Positions 1 to 5,136 of a stretch of 5,136 nt of DNA are shown here, piece after piece (the stretch's first letter is position 1; each line of letters begins with the position of its first letter). The DNA lies in NCBI GenBank assembly GCA_002704685.1, contig PAHD01000025.1, positions 62,429-67,564 of the forward strand. The letters run 5' to 3'. The position numbers and the translations under genes are program-made. Source of the DNA: Fidelibacterota bacterium. GTDB lineage: Bacteria; Fidelibacterota; Marinisomatia; SCGC-AAA003-L08; D37C17. The notes under the pieces are model-generated. The model made no database searches. It was not told the DNA's origin and was given only the letters and a program-made list of their open reading frames with translations.

Positions 1-206
1 CGATCAGCACCTTTTATAAAATCAAAAAGGTCATTAATATAATTGGTTACAATCTGAATTATTAGTGCTGCAGAAATTGTTAAAGCGAGTATAGTAATAT
101 TAACTTGCTTGATATTAGGTAGTATAGCAATTGAGCTTAATATTGGAACAATGGAAGCAACTAATGTTTTAATACGAGCAGCACGAATCCAAGGATAGAT
201 TTTCAT
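1..206 (-). CDS. menA: 1,4-dihydroxy-2-naphthoate polyprenyltransferase (MenA), N-terminal part, runs off the window
   Basis: Partial gene; only the first 68 residues lie in the window and it continues past base 1. MenA is an integral membrane prenyltransferase of the UbiA superfamily that joins a polyprenyl diphosphate to 1,4-dihydroxy-2-naphthoate, giving demethylmenaquinone. The start reads MKIYPWIRAARIKTLVAS, which matches the 'W..A.R.KTL.AS..P' opening typical of MenA. A hydrophobic stretch at about residues 15-54 fits the first membrane segment(s). At about residues 53-67 comes QIVTNYINDLFDFIKGAD, which is the family's first Asp-rich motif (NDxxDxxxGAD) that binds Mg2+-diphosphate; the 'QI.TN..ND..DF.KGAD' form distinguishes MenA from UbiA and heme/chlorophyll prenyltransferases. 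The ATG lies six bases after the menB stop, with no clear Shine-Dalgarno sequence, so it is probably translated by coupling to menB. Identity is strong both from sequence and from its menB neighbour. Confidence 0.9.
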   Translation of the reverse strand, partial: MKIYPWIRAARIKTLVASIVPILSSIAILPNIKQVNITILALTISAALIIQIVTNYINDLFDFIKGAD

Positions 207-212
207 AAATTT

Positions 213-1043
213 TTATGGTAATTTAGGAAATTTTTTAAAATTTGGCTTTCTTTTCTCTTTAAATGCATCACGACCCTCTTGCGCTTCTTCTGTCATATAA
301 AAAAGCATTGTTGAATCACCAGCAAGCTGCTGCAATCCAGCTTGACCATCACAATCTGCATTTAGAGCACCTTTCAGCATTCGTAATGCAAGAGGAGATT
401 TTTCCAATATTTTTTGAGAGCATTCAACGGTCGTTTCCTCTAGCTTATTATATTCAACAACTTTATTAATTAAACCCCAGTCTAACGCTTGCTGTGCATT
501 ATAAAATTCACATAAAAACCAAACTTCTCTTGCTCTTTTTTGACCAATTATTCTTGCCATATATGAGGCTCCCCAACCTCCATCAAAAGATCCTACATTC
601 GGTCCTGTTTGACCAAACTGAGCATTTGTTGCAGCTATGGTTAAATCACACAACATATGCAGAACATGACCTCCACCAACAGCGTAGCCTGCAACCATAG
701 CTATCACAGGTTTTGGCATATATCTAATTTGTTTTTGCACATCTAAAATATTCAATCTAGGTATACCATCTTCACCAACATATCCAGCATTACCTCTTAT
801 TTTTTGGTCTCCTCCGGCACAAAATGCTTTTTCCCCTTCACCTGTAAAAATAATAACTCCGCATTCTTGATCCTCTCTTGCTAATTCAAATGCTTCTTTG
901 AGTTCAAACACAGTTTTTGGTCGAAATGAATTTCTAACTTGAGGTCTGTTTATCGTAATTTTATTAATATTTTGAGCATCTTGAATGCCTTTTTCATATT
1001 TAATATCTTTAAATTTTTTAATTGTTTGCCATTTAATATTCAT
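213..1043 (-). CDS. menB: 1,4-dihydroxy-2-naphthoyl-CoA synthase (naphthoate synthase, MenB)
   Basis: Complete, 276 residues, normal length for MenB. It is a cytoplasmic crotonase-fold enzyme that closes the second ring of o-succinylbenzoyl-CoA to give 1,4-dihydroxy-2-naphthoyl-CoA in menaquinone synthesis. Visible motifs: INRPQVRNSFRPKTV at 31-45 (CoA-binding, typical of MenB), FCAGGDQ at 74-80 and GYAVGGGHVLH at 119-129 (oxyanion-hole loops), QTGPNVGSFDGGWG at 145-158 with the catalytic Ser152 and Asp154, and the C-terminal EGRDAFKEKRKPNF at 256-269 that closes over a neighbouring subunit. QTG (Gly147) sits where other MenB enzymes have QTD, which by family knowledge marks the bicarbonate-dependent type, in which bicarbonate supplies the base. 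The start is supported by GGAG (1049-1052 on the minus strand), five bases upstream of the ATG. It is the first gene of a menBA unit, with menA six bases downstream. Confidence 0.97.
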   Translation of the reverse strand: MNIKWQTIKKFKDIKYEKGIQDAQNINKITINRPQVRNSFRPKTVFELKEAFELAREDQECGVIIFTGEGEKAFCAGGDQKIRGNAGYVGEDGIPRLNILDVQKQIRYMPKPVIAMVAGYAVGGGHVLHMLCDLTIAATNAQFGQTGPNVGSFDGGWGASYMARIIGQKRAREVWFLCEFYNAQQALDWGLINKVVEYNKLEETTVECSQKILEKSPLALRMLKGALNADCDGQAGLQQLAGDSTMLFYMTEEAQEGRDAFKEKRKPNFKKFPKLP

Positions 1044-1048
1044 TAAGA

Positions 1049-1100
1049 CTCCATATATGATGTATTTTTATTAATATAATTTATATTAAATTTACTTCAA
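1049..1100 (-). promoter_or_regulatory. Putative menBA promoter and ribosome binding site
   Basis: Read on the minus strand, TTGAAG (1095-1100) is followed 16 bases later by TATATT (1073-1078), a fair sigma-70-like pair that would start a transcript near 1066, about 22 bases before the menB ATG. GGAG at 1049-1052 is the ribosome binding site. The match is to a general consensus in very AT-rich DNA, so it could be chance; placement between divergent genes supports a promoter here. Confidence 0.4.
1075..1080 (+). promoter_or_regulatory. Possible -10 box for the plus-strand multidomain gene
   Basis: A perfect TATAAT lies 23 bases before the ATG at 1104 in the 60-base divergent intergenic region. 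No convincing -35 box is seen at the proper distance, and such hexamers are common in AT-rich DNA. If real, the leader would be under 20 bases and would overlap the opposing menB promoter. Confidence 0.25.
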
Positions 1101-1103
1101 TTG

Positions 1104-2858
1104 ATGGTTGAAAACAGATACATATTACAATTTTTAATATTTTTATCATTTCATATTTACAGTCAAGAGTGTATAAGTTTAAATCCATATAATTATGGTG
1201 ATTGTGAAGAATTCATTGGCTACATATGGTATGAGGAATCATGTGTTCCCGTTTATGGTTGTGGAGTAAATAATGATACTGAAAATTTTTTTAATAATTA
1301 TGAATCTTGTGATTTAACATGTAATCCAGAATTTCCTCTTGGAGATTTAAATAATGATTTTATAATTAATGTCACTGATATTATATCTTTAGTATCTATA
1401 ATATTACTTGCTGACAGCAATCCAAATCAATCATTTATGCCTAATGGTGATATCAATTTTGATAATCAATTAAATGTAGCAGATATTATAATTCTAGTAA
1501 ATTATATTTTAAGTGATGAAGAAGTTCGTGGTTCTTGGCAAATTATTAATGAAGATATATTATCATTAAAGTGTGCACAGTGTCACTACGAGGGGTCTTT
1601 TTATGCAGAAACTTCTGATTTAATTCTTACTCAAAATATTGCATATAATCAACTAATTAATAGAGTCCCAAATAATTCATCTGCAATGACAGATGAATTA
1701 GTTTTAATTAGTAATGCATCTGGTTTGCTTGGAATATTACAGAGTTATTTTTGGGAAAAAATTAATATTAAAAATGAAAATCATTTTTATAGCGAGCATC
1801 CTCAATATGGAGAGTTAATGCCTTTAGGAGGTCCTTTTTTAACAAATGGAGAATTGAATTTTATTAAGCAGTGGATTTGGGAGGGAGCACCAGAAAACGG
1901 AATAGTTGTAGATCCAATAATATTAAATGATTTATCAATTTATGAAGCTCCAGAATTTATACCTTTAGAACCTCCTGTAAATGGTTTGCAATATCACATT
2001 GGTCCCTTTGATGTATATCCTAACACGGAAAGAGAATTCCTTTATTATGTACCTGCAATTGAAGGAACATATTATATTGATAAAATTGAAATTTCAATGT
2101 CACCAGGCTCTCATCATTTTATTGCTTATATGTTTCCTCAAAATTATGGTAATCCACCAAATGCATATGAGTATAGAGATATACACTATCCTTATATTGA
2201 TGAAATTCTTCCTAATGGTTCTTTAAATTTTGAATGGCTTAATAATGTTCAAACGTTGCAAGGACATACTTTTGTTACAGGTACACAATGGCCAAGCTGG
2301 TCATATGATTTACCTCCAGGAATTGCCTTAGAGGTTAATTCTAATTTTGGTTTAGATTTAAATCCACATTATTTTAATTATACAAATGAAACTATTCAAG
2401 GCGAAGTATATGTAAATCTACATGCATCCCTACCTCAAGAAGTTGAAAAAATTGCTGGAGTAATGCAACTTGGTAATAATGATATTTCATTACCCCCCAA
2501 TCAAGAGACAACATTATCCAAAACCTATTCATTTTATGATATTGTAAATAGTCTTACAATTAACCCCCCAGGATTAAATCAAATTAATATTTTTCAATTA
2601 TTTTCTCATGCTCACCAACTAATGACTAGATTTGATATTTATATTAATTATGCAAATGGAGAAAGTGATTTAATTTATACGGCGCTTGATTATGAGCATC
2701 CACCGGTGCTATCATTGGATCCACCTTTAACACTTAATATTGGAGAAAGCCTTACTGCTAATGTTACTTATAATAACACAACTGATGATTATGTTCACTT
2801 TGGATTATTAAGTACGGATGAAATGATGATTATTTTTGGACTACTTTATTTTAATTAA
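1104..2858 (+). CDS. Secreted multidomain protein: Kunitz-like, dockerin-like, cytochrome c-like and type II copper monooxygenase-like domains
   Basis: 584 residues counted from ATG 1104; a TTG three bases earlier (1101) is also open, but ATG is preferred. Neither has a clear Shine-Dalgarno sequence. Residues 1-20 look like a signal peptide (hydrophobic core ILQFLIFLSF, likely cut before Gln21), so the protein acts outside the cytoplasm. Residues 23-73 hold six cysteines in a Kunitz/BPTI-like order (YGCG, NFF, C-x3-C end). Residues 80-102 and 115-136 are two dockerin-type repeats with Ca ligands D81/N83/D85/N89/D92 and D116/N118/D120/N124/D127. CAQCH at 157-161 is a heme c site, with MPLGG at 239-243 a likely distal methionine, ending in QWIWEGAP. 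Residues about 296-584 resemble PHM/DBH copper monooxygenases: HH 337-338, NPHYFN (H422), SHAH (H502, H504) and STDEMM (M574). Substrate unknown. No C-terminal secretion-sorting domain is seen, since the protein stops just after the copper Met motif. Domain calls are from motifs; the activity is inferred. Confidence 0.85.
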   Translation: MVENRYILQFLIFLSFHIYSQECISLNPYNYGDCEEFIGYIWYEESCVPVYGCGVNNDTENFFNNYESCDLTCNPEFPLGDLNNDFIINVTDIISLVSIILLADSNPNQSFMPNGDINFDNQLNVADIIILVNYILSDEEVRGSWQIINEDILSLKCAQCHYEGSFYAETSDLILTQNIAYNQLINRVPNNSSAMTDELVLISNASGLLGILQSYFWEKINIKNENHFYSEHPQYGELMPLGGPFLTNGELNFIKQWIWEGAPENGIVVDPIILNDLSIYEAPEFIPLEPPVNGLQYHIGPFDVYPNTEREFLYYVPAIEGTYYIDKIEISMSPGSHHFIAYMFPQNYGNPPNAYEYRDIHYPYIDEILPNGSLNFEWLNNVQTLQGHTFVTGTQWPSWSYDLPPGIALEVNSNFGLDLNPHYFNYTNETIQGEVYVNLHASLPQEVEKIAGVMQLGNNDISLPPNQETTLSKTYSFYDIVNSLTINPPGLNQINIFQLFSHAHQLMTRFDIYINYANGESDLIYTALDYEHPPVLSLDPPLTLNIGESLTANVTYNNTTDDYVHFGLLSTDEMMIIFGLLYFN

Positions 2859-2882
2859 TTCAAAAATTGAATTTTATTTTTT
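2857..2882 (+). terminator. Weak putative rho-independent terminator after the multidomain gene
   Basis: A seven-base perfect stem (AATTCAA, 2857-2863, with TTGAATT, 2867-2873) around an AAA loop is followed by a T-rich run (TTATTTTTT). It overlaps the stop codon. The stem has just one G-C pair, so it would be thermodynamically weak; its position at the gene end is the main support. Confidence 0.35.
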
Positions 2883-2959
2883 ATAAAATTGCATTAAATA
2901 ATTAGTAATTTATTTATATATTTAGCGTCTATTAGTTTAAAAGATTTTATAAATTTTTT

Positions 2960-2963
2960 GGAG
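2960..2963 (+). promoter_or_regulatory. Ribosome binding site of the lysine-rich protein gene
   Basis: GGAG five bases before the ATG at 2969 fixes this start. It is the only clear Shine-Dalgarno sequence on the plus strand here; tgt and the mutase lack one. The preceding AT-rich stretch (2883-2959) should hold a promoter if the hairpin at 2857 terminates, but I see no box that stands out from the background. Confidence 0.65.
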
Positions 2964-2968
2964 ATTGA

Positions 2969-3253
2969 ATGAACAAAAAGAAAAAAATAGCAAATAAGAA
3001 GCATCGAAAATCTCAACAAAGATTAAAAAAACTGAAAGTTATTTCATTATCAAAAATGAAAAAGAAAGTTGTTGCAACAAAAAGCGTTGAAGATAAAGTT
3101 GAGAATAGTAAAGTTTCAGAAAAATCTTCAGAACAATCTGTAGTAAAAAAGAAATCAGCAGCTAAAAAAACCACGACAAAAAAACCTGCAGCAAAAAAAC
3201 CTGCAGCAAAAAAGAAACCAGCAGCAAAAAAGAAACCAGCAGCTAAAAAATAA
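2969..3253 (+). CDS. Small lysine-rich, histone H1-like basic protein with PAAKK repeats
   Basis: 94 residues, about 35 of them lysine, with a highly basic predicted charge. There are three parts: a basic head, residues 1-34 (KKKKIANKKHRKSQQRLKK, then LKVISLSKMKKK); a short acidic/serine-rich linker, about 40-57 (SVEDKVENSKVSEKSSEQS); and a tail of AAKK-type repeats, 64-94, ending in four PAAKK(K) units. Such Ala/Pro/Lys tails occur in bacterial H1-like proteins (AlgP and HctB types), which bind DNA or other nucleic acid without a fixed fold; that role is inferred from composition. Translation is supported by a GGAG ribosome binding site and by clean reading through the repeats. There is no signal peptide or membrane segment, so it should be cytoplasmic/nucleoid. 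The stop lies 10 bases before tgt, suggesting one transcript. The basic head could equally bind rRNA. No enzyme function is suggested. Confidence 0.8.
   Translation: MNKKKKIANKKHRKSQQRLKKLKVISLSKMKKKVVATKSVEDKVENSKVSEKSSEQSVVKKKSAAKKTTTKKPAAKKPAAKKKPAAKKKPAAKK
3185..3250 (+). repeat. In-frame 15/18-bp tandem repeat encoding PAAKK(K)
   Basis: Four units: 3185-3199 (15 bp), 3200-3217 (18 bp), 3218-3235 (18 bp) and 3236-3250 (15 bp). Each encodes Pro-Ala-Ala followed by two or three Lys. The first two units use CCT for Pro and the last two CCA, hinting at stepwise duplication. All unit lengths are multiples of three, so copy-number changes keep the frame. A-rich tracts of six or seven bases recur within it. 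Confidence 0.85.
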
Positions 3254-3263
3254 ATTATTATAA

Positions 3264-4391
3264 ATGTCTCTATTTAAAGTTGTTAAATCTTGCAAGGACA
3301 CATCTTCTAGATTAGGACAATTAAATACTGACCACGGAAAAATCACTACACCAGCGTTTATGCCTATCGCTACATATGGAGCAATCAAAACCTTATCAAC
3401 AGATGAAATTAAAAAAATTAATTATAATTTAATTTTAAGTAATACATATCATCTATATCTTAGGCCTGGCCTTGATATTCTTAGCAAGTTTAAAGGTTTG
3501 CATAATTTTATGGATTGGGATGGTGCAATTTTAACAGATTCAGGTGGTTTTCAAATTTATAGCTTATCAAATTTAAGAAAAATTGATGATAATGGTGTTG
3601 AGTTTAAATCACATCTTGATGGAAGTAAACATTATTTTACTCCTGAAAAAATAATAGACATTCAAAGAACTATTGGTTCAGATATTATGATGGTATTAGA
3701 TATTTGTCCAGAGTCTAATGCAGAATTTAAAGTTCATGAGAATGCTGTTAAAGTAACAACTAAATGGGCAAAAAGATGTTTAGATCATTATAAAAATAAA
3801 GGCCCTAAATATAACTTTAATCAAGTCGTATCTCCAATTATTCAAGGTGGTACGAATGAAAAATTACGTAAAATGTCAGCTGAGGATTTGTTAGAGCTAG
3901 ATGCAAAAATGTATGCTATCGGTGGTTTAGCAGTGGGAGAACCCAAAGAGGAGATGCTTAATACTGTTGAATTTTTAAACGGTATTATGCCAAAAGATAA
4001 ACCTAGATATTTAATGGGGGTTGGAACACCTGAAGATCTTGTTAAATGTATATCTAATGGAGTAGATATGTTTGATTGCGTAATTCCAACAAGAAATGGC
4101 AGAAATGGTCAGCTGTTTACTCGATTTGGTAAAATTAATATTAAAAATGCAAAATATAAAAATGACTTATCACCTATTGATGAACTCAATAATTACGAAA
4201 TATCGCAGAAATATTCTAAAGCATATCTTCATCACTTATTTAATACAAAAGAAATTTTAGGTTGTAGAATAGCGACACAACATAATTTGTCTTTTTATAA
4301 TAACTTAATAAAAGAAATACATAAAGCAATAAAAAATGATAATTATTTAAATTGGTCTAAACAATTTATAAAAGATTATAATAGTATATAG
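3264..4391 (+). CDS. tgt: Queuine/preQ1 tRNA-ribosyltransferase (bacterial Tgt) lacking the zinc cysteines
   Basis: Complete, 375 residues, the usual bacterial length. A cytoplasmic TIM-barrel enzyme that swaps guanine-34 of Tyr, His, Asp and Asn tRNAs for preQ1, the base-exchange step of queuosine synthesis. Seen: TDSGGFQ at 91-97 (acid/base Asp92), FKSHLDGSKH at 114-123, VLDICPE at 144-150 (Asp146 and Cys148 in the substrate pocket), IIQGG at 192-196, GGLAVGE at 220-226 (Val224 and Glu226 mark the preQ1-using bacterial form), and DCVIPTRNGRNG at 271-282 with nucleophile Asp271. The oddity: where family members have CxCxxC before YS.AYLHHLF, this protein has N309, Y311 and S314; only the fourth ligand, His340 in ATQHN, remains. 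Frame and flanking motifs are intact, so this is not a frameshift. There is no Shine-Dalgarno sequence; the gene starts 10 bases after the lysine-rich gene and is probably co-transcribed with it. Confidence 0.95.
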   Translation: MSLFKVVKSCKDTSSRLGQLNTDHGKITTPAFMPIATYGAIKTLSTDEIKKINYNLILSNTYHLYLRPGLDILSKFKGLHNFMDWDGAILTDSGGFQIYSLSNLRKIDDNGVEFKSHLDGSKHYFTPEKIIDIQRTIGSDIMMVLDICPESNAEFKVHENAVKVTTKWAKRCLDHYKNKGPKYNFNQVVSPIIQGGTNEKLRKMSAEDLLELDAKMYAIGGLAVGEPKEEMLNTVEFLNGIMPKDKPRYLMGVGTPEDLVKCISNGVDMFDCVIPTRNGRNGQLFTRFGKINIKNAKYKNDLSPIDELNNYEISQKYSKAYLHHLFNTKEILGCRIATQHNLSFYNNLIKEIHKAIKNDNYLNWSKQFIKDYNSI

Positions 4392-4428
4392 TTGTTCGTT
4401 TATTTCAATAAAACAATTAAATTTATTT

Positions 4429-5136
4429 ATGTCAATTAAAAAGAAACCATTTAAAAATTCATCAAATATTCATTTAAAAACATTTTATGGTAAAAATAAA
4501 CCTGGTGAATTTCCTTATACCTCAGGTATTTATCCTGATATGTATCGAAGAAAATTATGGACAATGAGACAATATGCAGGATTTTCATCTGCTAGTAAAA
4601 GCAATGAAAGATATAAATACTTATTAGAGCAAGGAGTATCGGGTTTATCTGTAGCATTTGACCTTCCAACACAAACCGGTTATGATTCTGACCATGAATT
4701 ATCAGCTGGAGAAATTGGGAAAGTAGGAGTTCCGATTTGTACAATCGATGATATGAGAATTTTATTTAAAGACATACCTTTAGATAAGGTTTCAATTTCA
4801 ATGACAATAAATTCTACAGCAATTGTTTTATTATCATTTTTAATTGTTTTAGCTGAAGAAAATAATATTTCACTAGAAAAATTATCTGGAACTATACAAA
4901 ATGATATTTTAAAAGAATATATTGCTCGTGGTACTTATATTTTTCCTCCAAAAGATAGTATGAAATTAGTAACAGATATTTTTGAATTTTGCAGCTCTAG
5001 AATGAAAAAATGGAATACAATTTCTATTTCTGGTTATCATATTAGAGAAGCAGGATCTAGTGCTGTTCAAGAATTAGCATTTACTTTTTCTAATGCTATT
5101 GAATATACCAATGCAGCACTAAATAGGGGTTTAGAT
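4429..5136 (+). CDS. Methylmalonyl-CoA mutase large subunit, N-terminal part, runs off the window
   Basis: Partial: first 236 residues, open at the window end. This B12-dependent enzyme interconverts (R)-methylmalonyl-CoA and succinyl-CoA in propionate and odd-chain/branched-chain carbon metabolism. Motifs: PGEFPYTSGIYPDMYR at 25-40, LWTMRQYAGF at 43-52, GLSVAFDLPTQTGYDSD at 72-88, SMTINSTA at 124-131, GTIQNDILKEYIARGTYIFPP at 154-174 and ISGYHIREAG at 200-209. Tyr49, Arg167, Tyr203 and His204 keep exactly the spacing of Y89, R207, Y243 and H244 of the Propionibacterium enzyme. Tyr49 plus Arg167 indicates methylmalonyl-CoA rather than isobutyryl- or 2-hydroxyisobutyryl-CoA. The N-terminus is short (Tyr at 49 rather than near 80-90), with a basic start MSIKKKPFK. 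Whether the C-terminal B12 domain is fused or a separate subunit cannot be seen. The start is the only ATG before the conserved region; no Shine-Dalgarno sequence. It begins 37 bases after tgt with no terminator between, so co-transcription is likely. Confidence 0.95.
   Translation, partial: MSIKKKPFKNSSNIHLKTFYGKNKPGEFPYTSGIYPDMYRRKLWTMRQYAGFSSASKSNERYKYLLEQGVSGLSVAFDLPTQTGYDSDHELSAGEIGKVGVPICTIDDMRILFKDIPLDKVSISMTINSTAIVLLSFLIVLAEENNISLEKLSGTIQNDILKEYIARGTYIFPPKDSMKLVTDIFEFCSSRMKKWNTISISGYHIREAGSSAVQELAFTFSNAIEYTNAALNRGLD

Noticed and set aside
263..700. Two plus-strand open frames of 68 codons (263-469 and 494-700)
   Set aside because: They lie antisense inside menB, which has clear family motifs along its whole length; their products have odd His/Leu-rich composition and no ribosome binding site.
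1101..1103. TTG as start codon of the multidomain gene
   Set aside because: An ATG follows immediately, neither has a better ribosome binding site, and the signal peptide is complete from the ATG.
1161..1172. Lipoprotein signal with Cys23 as the lipid-attached residue
   Set aside because: The residues before it (SQE) do not fit a lipobox, and Cys23 fits as the first cysteine of the six-cysteine module.
1572..1586. Multiheme cytochrome
   Set aside because: Only one CxxCH motif exists in the protein.
1981..2226. 81-codon plus-strand open frame
   Set aside because: It is an alternative frame within the copper-domain coding region, with Ile/Leu-rich low-complexity product and no start signal.
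3155..3388. 77-codon minus-strand open frame rich in Cys and Phe
   Set aside because: It is the antisense of the PAAKK lysine repeats (AAA/AAG read as TTT/CTT-type codons) and the tgt start; pure composition artefact.
4150..4210. Frameshift or sequencing error explaining the lost zinc cysteines in tgt
   Set aside because: The reading frame is continuous and conserved residues on both sides (FTRFGKINIKNA before, YSKAYLHHLF after) keep family spacing; compensating frameshifts would be required, and no Cys-rich alternative frame is apparent.
4392..4428. Terminator hairpin between tgt and the mutase
   Set aside because: GTTTATT and AATAAAAC are nearly complementary, but the loop would be only two bases and no T-run follows.

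Overview
The window is a short, very AT-rich, tightly packed piece of a bacterial chromosome. It holds two partial genes at the edges and four complete genes between them. On the minus strand, menB and the 5' part of menA make a menaquinone-biosynthesis operon (menB then menA). After a roughly 60-base divergent promoter region, four genes run on the plus strand: a large exported multidomain protein, a small lysine-rich histone-H1-like protein, tgt (tRNA queuosine modification), and the 5' part of a methylmalonyl-CoA mutase large subunit. I see no mobile element, CRISPR array, tRNA or rRNA.

The organism probably respires with menaquinone, makes queuosine-modified tRNA and interconverts succinyl-CoA and methylmalonyl-CoA. 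Low GC, an exported protein combining dockerin-like repeats with a copper-monooxygenase-like domain, and an alanine/lysine-repeat basic protein together suggest a marine bacterium of the Marinimicrobia (SAR406)/Bacteroidota-Chlorobiota neighbourhood. This is inference from style and gene content only, and no taxonomic marker is present.

Region 1 (1-1043, minus): MenB makes 1,4-dihydroxy-2-naphthoyl-CoA. MenA attaches the polyprenyl tail to the naphthoate at the membrane, so the two are steps of one pathway. Only six bases separate them.

Region 2 (1044-2880): a divergent AT-rich promoter region, then the most unusual gene. It encodes a 584-residue secreted protein with, in order, a signal peptide, a six-cysteine Kunitz-like module, a pair of dockerin-type calcium repeats, a mono-heme cytochrome c-like domain (CxxCH) and a C-terminal domain carrying the copper-ligand motifs of the PHM/DBH type II copper monooxygenases. 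A weak terminator-like hairpin follows.

Region 3 (2881-5136): the lysine-rich protein gene lies 10 bases upstream of tgt, and the mutase begins 37 bases after tgt, so all three may be co-transcribed. Tgt keeps all its catalytic and substrate-recognition residues but has lost the three cysteines of the family's structural zinc site. The mutase keeps the tyrosine and arginine that define methylmalonyl-CoA specificity.
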